62,183 nucleotides of DNA from Gluconobacter japonicus (GTDB taxonomy: Bacteria; Pseudomonadota; Alphaproteobacteria; Acetobacterales; Acetobacteraceae): positions 1 through 62,183 of the forward strand of contig NZ_BEWO01000016.1 of NCBI RefSeq assembly GCF_002723975.1. Direction: 5' to 3'. The notes under the pieces were generated by a model. That model was given only the letters and a program-made list of their open reading frames with translations, made no database searches and was not told the DNA's origin. Position numbers and translations under genes: made by a program. This document shows, in pieces, positions 1 through 10,535 of this stretch (position 1 is the first letter of the stretch; each line of letters opens with the position of its first letter).

Positions 1-1
1 G

Positions 2-1015
2 CTCGAAGCATTTTCCCGGACTGTGGATTTTGAAGTCTTCCGCCCTGACCTGGAGAAGGCTCTGGCGTATTCTGACGGCAGCAAAGGCGGACGACCGCCA
101 TTTGATCCTGTGCTGATGTTCAAAATTCTGGTGATCCAGACGCTCAACAATTTGTCTGATGAGCGGACGGAATATCTGATCAACGATCGCCTCTCCTTTA
201 TGCGTTTCCTTGGTCTGGGACTTTCAGATCGGGTGCCGGATGCCAAAACGGTCTGGCTGTTTCGCGAGCGTCTGACCCAGGCGGGTGCGATCGATGGGCT
301 GTTCAACCGCTTTGACGCAACCCTGCGTAACGCTGGTTATTTGCCGATGTCAGGCCAGATCCTGGATGCCACGCTGGTAGCGGCTCCGAAGCTGCGGAAC
401 ACCAATGCAGAGAAAGCGGATCTGCGAGCAGGCCGTATTCCTGAAGACTGGCAGGACAAACCCGCAAAGCTGTCGCACAAGGATCGTCATGCGCGCTGGA
501 CACTGAAGTTCACGAAGGCGAAGCGGCAGGATGATGGAACCATGCCATCCAGCGATCTCGCCATCCCGTTCTTTGGCTATAAACCGCATGTTTCCATCGA
601 TCGGAAATACCGGTTCATCCGGAAATGGAAAACAACGCATGCCGCTGCCAGTGATGGCGCGCGATTGAGAGAGGGGCTTCTGGATAAAACCAATACGGCC
701 TCAAGTGTCTGGGCCGACACGGCCTATCGCTCAAAAGCCAACGAAGACTTCATGGAAAAGCAGGGCTTTGTCTCCAAGGTTCATCGCAAAAAGCCGCATC
801 TCAAGCCTATGCCCCGGCATATCCAGAAATCAAATGCTGGAAAGTCGGTCATCCGGTCACGTGTCGAGCATGTCTTTGCCGATCAGAAGTCACAGACGGG
901 GCTGTTTGTCCGGACTGTCGGTATTAGTCGAGCCACCATGAGGATCGGGCTCGCCAATATCGTCTACAATATGCGCCGCCTCCTCTTCCTCGAAAGATTG
1001 AACGCGAGCGCATAG
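2..1015 (+). CDS. IS5-family transposase, 5' end cut by window edge
   Basis: DDE transposase of the IS5 family, which would cut and paste its insertion sequence. The reading frame is open from base 2 and the usual first residues lie outside the window, so it is partial; a GTG at 23 is in frame but reads as internal. Counting from that GTG, the catalytic acids are Asp115 (in QILDATLVAAP), Asp232 (in VWADTAYRS) and Glu282 (in SRVEHVFADQK), with the N-terminal motif PPFDPVLMFKILVIQ typical of the family. No frameshift is seen, so the enzyme may be active. The left terminal repeat is outside the window and I could not define the right one. It lies next to a second decayed transposase and AT-rich glycan genes. 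Confidence 0.9.
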   Translation, partial: LEAFSRTVDFEVFRPDLEKALAYSDGSKGGRPPFDPVLMFKILVIQTLNNLSDERTEYLINDRLSFMRFLGLGLSDRVPDAKTVWLFRERLTQAGAIDGLFNRFDATLRNAGYLPMSGQILDATLVAAPKLRNTNAEKADLRAGRIPEDWQDKPAKLSHKDRHARWTLKFTKAKRQDDGTMPSSDLAIPFFGYKPHVSIDRKYRFIRKWKTTHAAASDGARLREGLLDKTNTASSVWADTAYRSKANEDFMEKQGFVSKVHRKKPHLKPMPRHIQKSNAGKSVIRSRVEHVFADQKSQTGLFVRTVGISRATMRIGLANIVYNMRRLLFLERLNASA

Positions 1016-1628
1016 CCATCCAGCGAGAGACAACTCCCAATCTGCTCAAAACGCAGACTGGACGCCATCGTAAAAACCGTCAATCAAATCGCCAAAACCC
1101 AGAAATTACCGGCCAAGCACATCAATCAGGGGTTCTTCGATCCCTCCAGGTTCTGTCTTATGCGGAACTGCAGCAAAGGCGGTTGTCCCCCGTTCCGTCT
1201 CACCCGCAGAGTGAAAGTGACCATCCAGGATCATCAATGCTGGCTCGTTGAACCCAAAATCAGCGCATAAGAGCTTCAATCAACGACTCTTTGAGTCTTC
1301 CAGTTGTACTTTGGAAGAAAAAGGCAATTAGGCACGGCCTTCCAGGGGGGGTAAAAATCTCTCAAATACGTCAGTAGGAAATGGAAGCGTCGCAACTGGA
1401 TTGAGACCATGATCGGAAGTTTCAAGAACTGGAGACGTCTTGCAATTCGCATCTGACAGATTCCTAACCGTTTTCTGCTCAATCATCTACTTAGTTGCAG
1501 AAAGCATATTATGTCTGTGAAGTCTGAATTTAAAAAAACTTTTAAAAAGGGTAGTGTATTGATTGTTTTTTTAAATGTTATTCCACGGAAATTGATAAAT
1601 AAAATCTCCGTGGAGTCCGTTGTTTGGT
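1016..1628. other. Gene-poor stretch between the transposase and the DUF2142 gene
   Basis: There is no convincing intact gene here. The first part (to about 1270) stays open in the transposase frame after its stop, encoding a basic, cysteine-containing stretch without a good start codon; it may be the end of the insertion sequence. A transposase relic lies at 1376-1456. From about 1500 the DNA becomes very AT-rich. A 7-bp inverted repeat (CCACGGA at 1583-1589, TCCGTGG at 1607-1613) follows the 3' end of the minus-strand gene, but no U-run follows it, so I do not call a terminator. Confidence 0.5.
1376..1456 (+). pseudogene. Decayed C-terminal fragment of a second IS5-group transposase
   Basis: Read in one frame, this short stretch encodes residues like KRRNWIETMIGSFKNWRRL, which matches the conserved C-terminal block of IS1031/IS5-group transposases (an R-N-x-I-E-x-M-x-x-x-x-K-x-W-R-R pattern holding the last catalytic Glu). 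It ends at TGA (1454-1456), and upstream the frame breaks within about 100 bases. It belongs to a different subgroup from the neighbouring transposase, so it marks an older insertion. The exact 5' limit of the relic is not visible. Confidence 0.6.
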
Positions 1629-3023
1629 TTAATTCCAAATGTGTGCGTAAATTCCAGTGGCTTCAATGCAGACGTGGGTAACGCAAATAAAATATATAAA
1701 TAAAAATATTGATGATAAATTTGAGTATAATTTTTTTTGCTTTGGAAGGAGTAATGTGGTGCCTATTATTATTAATGCGGCACTTAAAAAGAAATAACGA
1801 CCTTGCAATCCGCTAACGGTATTTTCTCCCAGGTGGGTGAACCCTACATAAAAGGCGAGAAGAACAAATAAAGAGTACAGGAACCCTATACTAATAAGGA
1901 TCATTGCCGGACGACGGCCATGAAAAGAACGCTGATCGACCAGCGCTAACACAATGATTAGAGATGCGGCTAAAAGCCCTGTTCCTTCTCCGACCTTAAA
2001 GAATAGAGGTTCTGGTCCGCCACCAAAGCGGCCCCATGCATCTTCCCACCACCAGTGTGAACCAACACGATAGGTTTTGCCGATTTCATGTATGAATGCT
2101 CCGGGATGAGATAGCATCGTATGGATCTGGACTTTTGGGTCTCCTCCTGTGTTCCAATAGTGTGCAGGATCAAAAGGATATATTCCGTTCCAAACTATTG
2201 CGGAGAAAATACTTAGTCCTACGACTGTAGAGCAAAAATAAATATATTTTTTGGGTGTTGCAAAGCTATCTTTTGGTACTATGAGGCACCCAAGGCTGAG
2301 AAGGCTGCATGTTAATTTGAAAAGACCAAGTGGAATAGAAAGTATGATAATAGCTCGAAGCCAGACCTGTCTCTGTTCCAAAGGGATTATTCGGGTTCTC
2401 AGACAGCATGCCAGAAACAGAAGTGCACCTAGATTGGTGACGGGATCTGCGCTGTAAGTAGTTGCCAAGTGTAACGCTGTCGGTGTTGACATTAGGGCTA
2501 GAACGGAAAGACGCCCTGTGGGAAGTATTGATATAACAATAGAAAGAATAAAAATATATCCGAAAAGATTTCCAAGGCGTCCGGCGTAGTATCTAGTATC
2601 AACATTGCTATGAAAAATATTCGCTATTACCATTCCGGTGGCAGACGGAATGTACATTAATGGCGAGTAGGATGCTGTAGAAGGAAACTGTACAACTTCA
2701 CGTTTTTTGTGATCATTATTTAAATTTGAGGCAATTTGATTTGCTGTATTTACGTTAGAAGGTTGATGGCGGTCTCTGTTTGCGTTGAAGTAACGTACCC
2801 ATGTCAGGATATTTCCGTCGAGGCCGCCTCCGAACATATGACTAGGATAGCGTTGTGCAAATAGGTCACCTTGTGCAACCTGCTGTGCACGATAGAAGTG
2901 GAATTCTTCATCAATTCCACTTACGGGCGTGACTCGGTATATTAGAAAAAGACATATTATAGAAATGCAAAAAATATATAAAATTTCTATCGGTCGAAGT
3001 GACTTTTTTATAAAAGATATCAT
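1629..3023 (-). CDS. DUF2142-family membrane protein, putative GT-C-like glycosyltransferase
   Basis: A 464-residue integral membrane protein. After one N-terminal membrane helix comes the motif PVSGIDEEFHFYRAQQVAQG, typical of DUF2142, then a periplasmic loop and about nine more hydrophobic helices. DUF2142 proteins resemble GT-C transferases that take sugars from polyprenyl phosphates; activity here is inferred. I chose the ATG at 3023 (MISFIKKSL); a longer frame to 3155 would overlap the upstream gene. The start lies 15 bases after the stop of the glycosyltransferase gene, so the two are probably co-transcribed. Base composition is clearly AT-rich compared with the rest of the window, pointing to recent transfer. 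Confidence 0.75.
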   Translation of the reverse strand: MISFIKKSLRPIEILYIFCISIICLFLIYRVTPVSGIDEEFHFYRAQQVAQGDLFAQRYPSHMFGGGLDGNILTWVRYFNANRDRHQPSNVNTANQIASNLNNDHKKREVVQFPSTASYSPLMYIPSATGMVIANIFHSNVDTRYYAGRLGNLFGYIFILSIVISILPTGRLSVLALMSTPTALHLATTYSADPVTNLGALLFLACCLRTRIIPLEQRQVWLRAIIILSIPLGLFKLTCSLLSLGCLIVPKDSFATPKKYIYFCSTVVGLSIFSAIVWNGIYPFDPAHYWNTGGDPKVQIHTMLSHPGAFIHEIGKTYRVGSHWWWEDAWGRFGGGPEPLFFKVGEGTGLLAASLIIVLALVDQRSFHGRRPAMILISIGFLYSLFVLLAFYVGFTHLGENTVSGLQGRYFFLSAALIIIGTTLLLPKQKKLYSNLSSIFLFIYFICVTHVCIEATGIYAHIWN

Positions 3024-3037
3024 TGAATATACTTTCG

Positions 3038-3985
3038 TTATATTTCTGTAGAGTGCAAGGTAACAATTTTGATCGCATAAGACAGATAAGCGAGCCGCTT
3101 CATTTCTTGACGGCCATGCTTGATGCCGTTCATGACAATGCCACAAAGCACGCAAAGTGCAGACAACAGAACCAAACCAGTTGCAAGAACCGCAGATGGT
3201 AGGCGAGGAACCAAGCCTGTTTGAGCGTAATCAATAACAACGGGGGCGCCAACCAGAAGGCCAATCAGGAAGAACAGAAGGCCAGACGAGAAAAAGAAAA
3301 GAATGGGCTTTTCTCTTTGAACGAGGGTGAGGATCGTAAAGAGAATACGAAAGCCGTCCTGGTAGGTATTCAGTTTGGATGTGGAGCCCACTGGTCGCTC
3401 GACATAAACTGTCGGTTCTTCGGAAATCGGCATGTCCAGTTCAAGAGCGTGGACACTGAACTCGGTTTCGATTTCAAAACCCGAAGACATAACTGGGAAG
3501 GATTTTACGAAACGGCGGGAGAAGACACGATAGCCGGAAAGTAAATCTGTGGTCCGTCTTCCGAAGATCGACATAACCAGACCTGTCAGCATTTTGTTGC
3601 CGAGAACATGCCCAGGACGATAGGCGGCAGTGCGGTCTGTTACACGGACGCCGTTTACCATATCCAGTCCTTCGCTGGACGCTTTTGCAACCATGCGGGG
3701 AGCTGCCGCTGCCTCATAGGTGGCATCGCCGTCCACCAGAACATAATAATCTGCCTCAATATCAGAGAACATGCGTCTTACGACATGCCCTTTTCCCTGC
3801 ATCGTTTCTGAGCGCACCGTTGCGCCTGCTCTTTGGGCGGCTTCGACTGTATTGTCCGATGAGTTATTATCGTAGACGTAGATTTCCGCCTGCGGCAGGG
3901 ATGCTTTGAATTCTGATACAACCTGAGTGATTGCTACTTCTTCGTTATAACACGGGATCAGAACAGCAATTTTCAAATCACTCAT
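3038..3985 (-). CDS. Family 2 glycosyltransferase, polyprenyl-phosphate sugar synthase type
   Basis: 315 residues. The N-terminal GT-A domain starts KIAVLIPCYNEE, followed by YDNNSSDNT and the metal-binding VDGDAT motif. Two hydrophobic helices sit near the C-terminus (FFFSSGLLFFLIGLLVG and AVLATGLVLLSALCVLCG). This is the layout of DPM1/GtrB-like enzymes that load a hexose from a nucleotide sugar onto polyprenyl phosphate at the inner membrane. The start at 3985 has AAGGA seven bases upstream; the frame is open further (to 4129) without signals. It precedes the DUF2142 gene, so a donor-lipid synthase plus membrane transferase pair is plausible. The sugar and acceptor are unknown. Confidence 0.85.
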   Translation of the reverse strand: MSDLKIAVLIPCYNEEVAITQVVSEFKASLPQAEIYVYDNNSSDNTVEAAQRAGATVRSETMQGKGHVVRRMFSDIEADYYVLVDGDATYEAAAAPRMVAKASSEGLDMVNGVRVTDRTAAYRPGHVLGNKMLTGLVMSIFGRRTTDLLSGYRVFSRRFVKSFPVMSSGFEIETEFSVHALELDMPISEEPTVYVERPVGSTSKLNTYQDGFRILFTILTLVQREKPILFFFSSGLLFFLIGLLVGAPVVIDYAQTGLVPRLPSAVLATGLVLLSALCVLCGIVMNGIKHGRQEMKRLAYLSYAIKIVTLHSTEI

Positions 3986-4208
3986 AATGATGTCCTTATG
4001 GGATGAGGCAGGAAAGTATGTATTGATGAAGAGGGTGCGTCTGATCGACCATCTAGCAAAGAGATACTCTGCATAAGCGAAAGCGGAAAATTCAGAAAGA
4101 TATGCCGTGTAAGGAAAAGATGAAAGCAAGCACAGGGTTTCGGTATTCAGGATGCGTACAAGACATTAATTTCCAAAAAATTCGTTCTCAGAGCATTTTG
4201 CGTGCCAG

Positions 4209-4790
4209 CTATTGAGCGTTGATGAAATTTGCGAGGACGGCAGGATAAAGCCGATGTTCCTGTTCCAAAACCCTGCTTGCCAGACGATCGGGCGTATCAT
4301 CGGACTGCACTGTGATCTTGGCCCGTCCAAGAATAGGCCCTTCATCAACGCCAGGCGTTACAAGATGAACTGTGCAGCCGTGTTCTTTTACACCCGCAGC
4401 TATGGCCGCTTCATGGGTATGTAGGCCGGGGAAGGCGGGGAGGAGGCTAGGGTGAATGTTCAGCATCCGACCCTCCCACATATTCACCAAAAATGGTGTC
4501 AGAACGCGCATATATCCCGCAAGACACACAATCTTGGCACCTGAAGCACGGATGGCGGCATCGACCTTGTGTTCATGCGCCTCCCGATCTTTGCCGAATA
4601 ACTTATGGTCAATTGCAATCGTCTGAAGGCCCGCTGCTCGCGCGATTTCAAGGCCCGCTGCATCTGGCCGATTGCTAAGAACCAGCGCGATGCGGGCGGG
4701 ATAATCGGGCCGTTCGCAAGCTTCGATCAGGGCACGCATGTTACTGCCACGGCCGCTGATCAGAATGGCAATCGGCGTTTTCTGAATCAT
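4209..4790 (-). CDS. purN: Phosphoribosylglycinamide formyltransferase
   Basis: 193 residues, full length. It transfers a formyl group from 10-formyl-tetrahydrofolate to glycinamide ribonucleotide, the third step of purine synthesis, in the cytosol. Seen: the N-terminal ISGRGSNM phosphate-binding loop, the catalytic set Asn111 and His113 in [14 protein letters not shown], and Asp149 in [10 protein letters not shown]. Its ATG overlaps the TGA of purM by four bases (ATGA), so translation is probably coupled to purM. Confidence 0.97.
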   Translation of the reverse strand: MIQKTPIAILISGRGSNMRALIEACERPDYPARIALVLSNRPDAAGLEIARAAGLQTIAIDHKLFGKDREAHEHKVDAAIRASGAKIVCLAGYMRVLTPFLVNMWEGRMLNIHPSLLPAFPGLHTHEAAIAAGVKEHGCTVHLVTPGVDEGPILGRAKITVQSDDTPDRLASRVLEQEHRLYPAVLANFINAQ

Positions 4791-5848
4791 GAAAAGGAAA
4801 CCGGTGCTGTCACGGCATAGTTTTTATCCGAGCGAACAACTTCGCCAATCAGGAAGGCACTCTCTCCACGGGCTTCGAGTTCCGTCAGAACGCGTTCTGG
4901 TTCGGACGTGACAAGAACCATACCAATGCCACAGTTGAAGACGCGTAGCATTTCATCGGCCGCGACGTTGCCTACCTTGGCCATCCAGCGGAACACGGCT
5001 GGGACAGTCCAGGACGCGCCATCAATGCGAACACCCAGGCCTTCTGGCAGGACGCGCGGCAGGTTCCCCGGGAGCCCCCCACCCGTAATATGGGCGCATC
5101 CATGCAGCAGACCCTTGGCGTGAAGGTCCAGAACGGTGCGGACGTAGAGGCGTGTCGGTGTCAGCAGGGCTTCTGCGAGTGTATGTCCTTCTGCAAAAGG
5201 TGCTGGAGCATTCCAGCCCAGGCCAGAGCGTCGAACGATTTCCCGAACCAGTGAGAAGCCGTTGGAATGAACACCGGAAGAAGGGAGGCCAATCAGTGCA
5301 TCACCTTCGCGGATACCTGCGGGAAGGAGGCTATCGCGTTCTGCGGCGCCCACACTGAAGCCCGCCAGATCGTAATGTCCTGGAGCATACATGCCCGGCA
5401 TTTCTGCGGTTTCACCGCCGACCAGCGCACAGCCGGACTCTGCACATCCGTGTGCGATACCTTTCACGACGGTAGCAGCGTCTTCAACAGACAGCTTGCC
5501 GGTCGCGAGATAATCGAGAAAGAAGAGGGGCGTTGCGCCCTGCACGACCAGATCGTTCACGCACATGGCGACAAGGTCCACACCGACCTCATCATGCTTC
5601 CCGGCCTCGATCGCCACCATCAGCTTGGTGCCGACCCCATCTGTACAACTCACGAGGACCGGGTCCGTGAAACCAGCCGCTTTCAGATCAAACAATGCCC
5701 CGAAACCACCAAGACCGCCCATCGTTCCAGGGCGGTTCGTTGCCTTGGCAGCCGGCTTGATCGCATCGACCAAAGCGTCGCCTGCGGCAATGTCCACGCC
5801 AGCCTGTGCATAGCTGGCGCCCTGAGGGGTGTCGGGCTGATCGGTCAT
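4787..5848 (-). CDS. purM: Phosphoribosylformylglycinamidine cyclo-ligase (AIR synthetase)
   Basis: 353 residues. It closes the imidazole ring of 5-aminoimidazole ribonucleotide using ATP, the fifth step of purine synthesis. The family's glycine-rich [12 protein letters not shown] (residues 44-55), the CTDGVGTKL nucleotide loop (68-76), [11 protein letters not shown] and [13 protein letters not shown] motifs are present. It is the first gene of a purM-purN operon and is divergent from the hda-like gene; the start-to-start gap is about 100 bases and must hold promoters for both. Confidence 0.97.
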   Translation of the reverse strand: MTDQPDTPQGASYAQAGVDIAAGDALVDAIKPAAKATNRPGTMGGLGGFGALFDLKAAGFTDPVLVSCTDGVGTKLMVAIEAGKHDEVGVDLVAMCVNDLVVQGATPLFFLDYLATGKLSVEDAATVVKGIAHGCAESGCALVGGETAEMPGMYAPGHYDLAGFSVGAAERDSLLPAGIREGDALIGLPSSGVHSNGFSLVREIVRRSGLGWNAPAPFAEGHTLAEALLTPTRLYVRTVLDLHAKGLLHGCAHITGGGLPGNLPRVLPEGLGVRIDGASWTVPAVFRWMAKVGNVAADEMLRVFNCGIGMVLVTSEPERVLTELEARGESAFLIGEVVRSDKNYAVTAPVSFS

Positions 5849-5948
5849 CGTGAAAGCTTCCCGCTGGTTGACGTGACGCCGTTCTAGAGCATCCTGCGCA
5901 CGGGCGGAACGCTATTTGAGAGCGGAACGACATGGAAAAAGGGTTTGC

Positions 5949-6674
5949 ATGACAAAACAGGACGGACAGACCGGGCCTTTTGGAGGGGATGGAGGTCTTC
6001 AGATGGCCTTTCCTCTGCGCAGACCTGTGGCTTTCACAGCTGATCGTTTCATTACGAGTCCGTCCAATGCCGCTGCAAGAGCATGGCTGTCTCGCAAAGC
6101 TTGGCCGGATGGTCGGCTATGGCTCTGGGGGCCTGCCGGGACGGGGAAGACGCATCTTCTATCCGTCTGGGCTCAGGAATATGACGCTACCGTTCTGGAT
6201 GCGCGTCTGTTTTCGCATTCTTCTTCTGGTGGACGTATCCGTGTGCAGGGCAATCTTGCGATTGATAATGCCGATTCGCCTGGGGACGAGGCTACACTGC
6301 TTCATCTTCTCAACGATGCCTTGGCGCAGGGTGATCGCGTTCTGATGGTAGGACGTCTACCTCCGTCACGCAGCCATTTCGCTCTTGCGGATCTGGCCAG
6401 TCGTCTCCGCGCCACTGCGACGACGGCGACTGGTGAGCCGGAGGATGACCTGCGCGCCACACTGCTGCTCTCGCTTCTGGCGCATCGGCAGCTTGTGGTG
6501 TCGCAATCTGTGACGGATTGGCTGTGGCGACATCTTCCGCGCACGGGAAGTGCTCTTGTCTCTGCTGTTGAGCGTCTCGATGACGCGGCGCTGGCGCGGG
6601 GGACGGCTATCACACGGGCATTGGCACGAGAAATGCTTCCCGATCTTCTGATGTCAGAGCATTCTGGCGAGTGA
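5949..6674 (+). CDS. hda: Hda-like DnaA regulatory inactivator (AAA+ family)
   Basis: 241 residues from the ATG at 5949, which has AAGGG close upstream; the frame extends to a TTG at 5916 but without better signals. It has the DnaA-like AAA+ core without a DNA-binding domain: Walker [12 protein letters not shown] (61-71) and a Walker B-like LAIDNAD. Hda/HdaA proteins join the DNA-bound polymerase clamp and stimulate ATP hydrolysis by DnaA, limiting re-initiation. The N-terminal QMAFPLRR resembles the clamp-binding motif of Hda. In alphaproteobacteria this gene commonly neighbours purM or ppk, as here. It could also be called DnaA/Hda family protein. Confidence 0.85.
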   Translation: MTKQDGQTGPFGGDGGLQMAFPLRRPVAFTADRFITSPSNAAARAWLSRKAWPDGRLWLWGPAGTGKTHLLSVWAQEYDATVLDARLFSHSSSGGRIRVQGNLAIDNADSPGDEATLLHLLNDALAQGDRVLMVGRLPPSRSHFALADLASRLRATATTATGEPEDDLRATLLLSLLAHRQLVVSQSVTDWLWRHLPRTGSALVSAVERLDDAALARGTAITRALAREMLPDLLMSEHSGE

Positions 6675-6756
6675 CACAAAACCGACGTTTGACACGCTTC
6701 TTCCGAGTCCCGATCCTGATGGGGATTTTGGTTCAAGCTTCCCGGAAGAGACCATC

Positions 6757-9051
6757 GTGACGACTGAAGACAAGAAACCGGCTCCCCGCCGCCGCACATC
6801 CCGCCAGCCGCGTGAGGGCAGCATGACTGCGGCTGTAAGTCGTGCCAGGCGGAGGCGGATGGTCGTCCCGACAGCCAAGGACTATGCGGATATGCCAACG
6901 TCTCCTGAGCGGTTTATCAATCGTGAACTGTCCTGGCTCGATTTCAACCAGCGTGTCATTGAAGAAGCGGAAAGCCCGCGAAATCCTTTGCTGGAACGGG
7001 TTCGCTTCCTGTCTATCAGTGCCAGTAATCTTGATGAATTTTATTCCGTCCGTGTTGCGGGTCTGGTCGGGCAGGTTCGGGAAGGGATGGTCGTGCGCAG
7101 CCCCGATGGGGCTACACCCGCGCAACAACTTACTGCGGTGCGGCAAAAAGCGCGCTTTCTTCTGGAAGAGCAGCAGCGGGTCTGGCGCCAGCTTGAAGCT
7201 GAACTGAAAGAGGCCGGGATCTCTATCCTGCCAACGGAAGGTCTCGATGAGGCTGATCTCGCGCAGCTTGCCACGCTGTTTCAGGAGCGTGTCTTTCCGG
7301 TTCTGACGCCACTCGCCGTTGATCCGTCTCATCCATTGCCGTTCATTCCCAATATGGGGCTGGCGCTCGTCATGCGCCTGAAAGACCCGGCAACGGCAAA
7401 GCATGTCATGGATGGCCTGATCCTGTTGCCAGCACAGGTTCCGCGCTTCCTGCGTCTGCCTTCAAAGGTCGGCGCGAGTGGGGATGCATCCGGTGAGATC
7501 CGCTTTGTATTGCTGGAAGATCTGGTCCAGCTTTTTGCGGATCGCCTTTTTCCTGGTCTGTCCATCGGTGCGGCAGGGGTTCTGCGGATCATCCGTGATA
7601 CGGATGTGGAATTCGAAGACGAAGCGGAAGATCTGGTTCGCTCTTACGAGACGGCCTTGAAGCAGCGTCGTCGTGGGGTTGGTATTCATCTGGCACTCGA
7701 CCATAAACTGCCAGAAACACTTGGTCGCGAGATGGGTGAAGAACTGGGCGTCGGCGATGAGGACGTTGTTGTTCTTCCCAGCTTCGTAGGCGTTGTCGAT
7801 CTCAAGCAACTTATTGTCGATGATCGTCCGGATCTTGTGTTCCCGCCCTACACGCCGCGCTTTCCGGAACGCATTCTGGATTATGACGGGGATTGCTTCG
7901 CAGCGATCCGCGCCAAGGATATCGTGGTCCATCATCCGTTTGAGAGTTTCGACGTCGTGGTGCAGTTCCTGCGTCAGGCTGCGCTGGACCCGAATGTTCT
8001 GGCCATCAAGCAGACCCTGTATCGCACCTCCCGCGACAGCCCCATCGTTCAGGCCCTGATTGAGGCGGCTGAAGCTGGCAAGTCTGTCACGGCCATGGTC
8101 GAACTGCGCGCACGGTTTGACGAAGAAGCCAATATTCGTCTGTCCCGCGCTCTGGAAGCGGCAGGCGTGCAAGTCGTGTTCGGTTTTGCGCATTTAAAAA
8201 CGCATGCGAAACTCAGCCTTGTGGTCCGCCGCGAAGGCGGAACGCTGAGGTCCTATGCTCACTTCGGAACGGGCAATTACCATCCGATCACAGCGCGGAT
8301 TTACACGGATCTGTCCTTCTTTACCTGTGACCCAAAGCTGGCGTCCGACTCAGCCAAGCTGTTCAATTATATGACCGGCTATGCCACGCCGGAGAAAATG
8401 GATGCCCTCGCATTCTCTCCGATCACGATCCGGCCAACGATTGAGCAACTGATCCGGGATGAAATCGCGCATGCCAAGGCGGGTCGTCCGGCCCGCATCT
8501 GGTTGAAGATGAACAGCCTCGTCGATGCGGAACTTATTGATCTGCTTTACGAAGCCTCACAGGCTGGCGTGAAGATCGTCGGGATCATCCGTGGGATCTG
8601 CTGTCTCCGTCCGGGCGTTCCTGGGCTTTCGGAAAACATCGACATCAAATCCATCGTCGGGCGTTTTCTGGAGCACGCACGGGTGTTTGCCTTCGGAAAT
8701 GGCCATCGCATGCCGTCTCACAAGGCAAAAGTTTTCATTTCTTCGGCGGACTGGATGGTGCGGAACATGGATTGGAGGGTAGAAGCAATGGTGCCCATTA
8801 CCAATCCAACCGTTCATGCCCAGATTCTCGGCCAGATCATGACGATGAACATCAAGGACAACCTCCAAAGCTGGACGCTGTTGAAAGACGGTCGCTGGCA
8901 TCGGGTGTCTCCGGGTGCGCATCCATTCTCTGCCCATGAATACTTCATGAACAATCCATCCCTGTCCGGCCGGGGTTCGGCCGCGCGGGAGAAAGCTCTT
9001 CCGGAGGCCCATCGCCCACGCGAGCGGCCTGACCGGATTCTGGAAGACTGA
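6757..9051 (+). CDS. ppk1: Polyphosphate kinase 1
   Basis: 764 residues. It reversibly makes long polyphosphate from ATP. It begins with the family's [18 protein letters not shown] motif after a basic tail of about 45 residues, and has the phospholipase-D-like catalytic core: [18 protein letters not shown] with His483 as the likely phosphorylated residue, then [11 protein letters not shown], and [14 protein letters not shown] later. The start is a GTG with GGAAGAG seven bases upstream; no alternative start exists up to the preceding stop. It ends five bases before ppx, so kinase and phosphatase form an operon. Confidence 0.97.
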   Translation: MTTEDKKPAPRRRTSRQPREGSMTAAVSRARRRRMVVPTAKDYADMPTSPERFINRELSWLDFNQRVIEEAESPRNPLLERVRFLSISASNLDEFYSVRVAGLVGQVREGMVVRSPDGATPAQQLTAVRQKARFLLEEQQRVWRQLEAELKEAGISILPTEGLDEADLAQLATLFQERVFPVLTPLAVDPSHPLPFIPNMGLALVMRLKDPATAKHVMDGLILLPAQVPRFLRLPSKVGASGDASGEIRFVLLEDLVQLFADRLFPGLSIGAAGVLRIIRDTDVEFEDEAEDLVRSYETALKQRRRGVGIHLALDHKLPETLGREMGEELGVGDEDVVVLPSFVGVVDLKQLIVDDRPDLVFPPYTPRFPERILDYDGDCFAAIRAKDIVVHHPFESFDVVVQFLRQAALDPNVLAIKQTLYRTSRDSPIVQALIEAAEAGKSVTAMVELRARFDEEANIRLSRALEAAGVQVVFGFAHLKTHAKLSLVVRREGGTLRSYAHFGTGNYHPITARIYTDLSFFTCDPKLASDSAKLFNYMTGYATPEKMDALAFSPITIRPTIEQLIRDEIAHAKAGRPARIWLKMNSLVDAELIDLLYEASQAGVKIVGIIRGICCLRPGVPGLSENIDIKSIVGRFLEHARVFAFGNGHRMPSHKAKVFISSADWMVRNMDWRVEAMVPITNPTVHAQILGQIMTMNIKDNLQSWTLLKDGRWHRVSPGAHPFSAHEYFMNNPSLSGRGSAAREKALPEAHRPRERPDRILED

Positions 9052-9056
9052 ACCAC

Positions 9057-10535
9057 ATGTCATTATCTGCACAGCGTTCCGCCATCGTTGATCTCGGGTC
9101 CAATTCAGTCAGGCTCGTGGTTTTTGAAGGCGTTGCGCGCAACCCGCTCCCCATCTTCAATGAGAAAGTTACGCTCAAGCTGGGGCGCGGTCTGGATGCA
9201 ACGGGACGCCTGAATGACGAAGGCGTAACGCTGGCGATGGACGTGCTGGGACGTTTCCATACGGTAGCCCGTGCCATGGGAGCGGAGCCTTTTGAGGTTC
9301 TGGCCACCGCGGCGGTGCGGGATGCGTCCAATGGTCCGGATTTCGTATCGGCCATCCGTGCACGGATGCCGGGTGTGCCCATTCGTGTTCTGGAAGGGAC
9401 TGAAGAGGCGGATTATGCCGCCCGGGGCGTGCTGTGCGGACTGCCGGAAGCGAACGGTCTCGTAGCGGATATCGGCGGTGGCTCGCTCGAACTGATCCAT
9501 GTTGCCGATGGTCAGTATTACGAAGCCCTGACGACTAAATTAGGTGTGATCCGTCTTCAGGATCGGGCCAAAGGTAGTATTGAAAGCGCAGCGGAGATTG
9601 CATCTGAATTGCTTCGGGAGGTTAACTGGCTTCCGGGCATGACGGGTCGTCCGCTGTATCTGGTGGGTGGGGCTTTCCGTGCGCTGGCTCGGTTGCAGAT
9701 TGCCCGTACGCAGTATCCGCTCAATCTGGTTCATCTTTTCACGCTGTCCGAAGGAGAAGCGCGGGAGATGTCGGATTGGGTGATCGGGGCTTCCAAGCGA
9801 ACTCTTGAAAAACTTCCGAATGCACCTCGTAAACGTCTTGGGGATGCGCCTTTCGCCGCCGTTGTTCTGAAATGCCTGATGGAGCGCGTGCGTCCGTCCA
9901 AGGTTGTCTTCAGTGTCGATGGTCTGCGGGAAGGCTGGTACATGAAGCATGTGGCCTCGTCCGTTGCTGGCGATGACCCGATGACGGCTTTGGCTGAGGA
10001 GATGGCCGGGCGTCTTGCGCGCAGTGTTACACTGTCCAATGCCCTGACTGGATGGACAGCACCGCTGTTCCGCGACGAAACACCATGGCAGCGCCGTTTG
10101 CGCCAGCTTGCCTGTACGCTGTCGGATATCGGATCTTACGATCATCCTGAGTATCGTGCCGAACAGACTTATCAGCGCGTGATGCATTGCCATGGGGTTG
10201 GATTTGAACATGCGGCCCGCGCCTTTATCGGACTGACTCTTGCGGTTCGTTATGAAGTGGCGATGGATGCGTCCCTGATCGAACCTTCTCGCCAGCTTCT
10301 GTCCCGTTCGGAAATCGACCGGGCTGTGAGGCTGGGTCTGGCTCTCCGTCTGGCCTATACACTCTGCGCCGGGACGACTGTGCTGTTGGAGGAATGTCGC
10401 CTGCTGGTGGAAGACCAGCAGCTTGTCCTGATTTTGGGGGCACGCAGCGTGCGCGCTGCGGGCAGTGCAGTCCGCCGACGTTTTGAAAGACTGGCAGCAG
10501 TCATGCAGTTAGAGTGTCAGGTAAGGGAAGAATGA
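9057..10535 (+). CDS. ppx: Exopolyphosphatase, Ppx/GppA family
   Basis: 492 residues. It removes terminal phosphate from polyphosphate, and some members also hydrolyse pppGpp. The ASKHA-fold motifs are visible: IVDLGSNSVRLVVF at the N-terminus (phosphate 1), LEGTEEADYAARGV in the middle, and VADIGGGSLEL (phosphate 2). The C-terminal half is an HD-like helical domain. It sits directly behind ppk1 and its stop overlaps the next start (ATGA). Exopolyphosphatase is preferred over GppA because of the ppk neighbour. Confidence 0.93.
   Translation: MSLSAQRSAIVDLGSNSVRLVVFEGVARNPLPIFNEKVTLKLGRGLDATGRLNDEGVTLAMDVLGRFHTVARAMGAEPFEVLATAAVRDASNGPDFVSAIRARMPGVPIRVLEGTEEADYAARGVLCGLPEANGLVADIGGGSLELIHVADGQYYEALTTKLGVIRLQDRAKGSIESAAEIASELLREVNWLPGMTGRPLYLVGGAFRALARLQIARTQYPLNLVHLFTLSEGEAREMSDWVIGASKRTLEKLPNAPRKRLGDAPFAAVVLKCLMERVRPSKVVFSVDGLREGWYMKHVASSVAGDDPMTALAEEMAGRLARSVTLSNALTGWTAPLFRDETPWQRRLRQLACTLSDIGSYDHPEYRAEQTYQRVMHCHGVGFEHAARAFIGLTLAVRYEVAMDASLIEPSRQLLSRSEIDRAVRLGLALRLAYTLCAGTTVLLEECRLLVEDQQLVLILGARSVRAAGSAVRRRFERLAAVMQLECQVREE

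Noticed and set aside
1583-1613. Terminator for the DUF2142 gene
   Set aside because: The 7-bp stem has a 17-base loop and no U-run on the minus strand.
5267-5887. A 206-codon frame on the plus strand
   Set aside because: It is antisense to purM and shows no family features.
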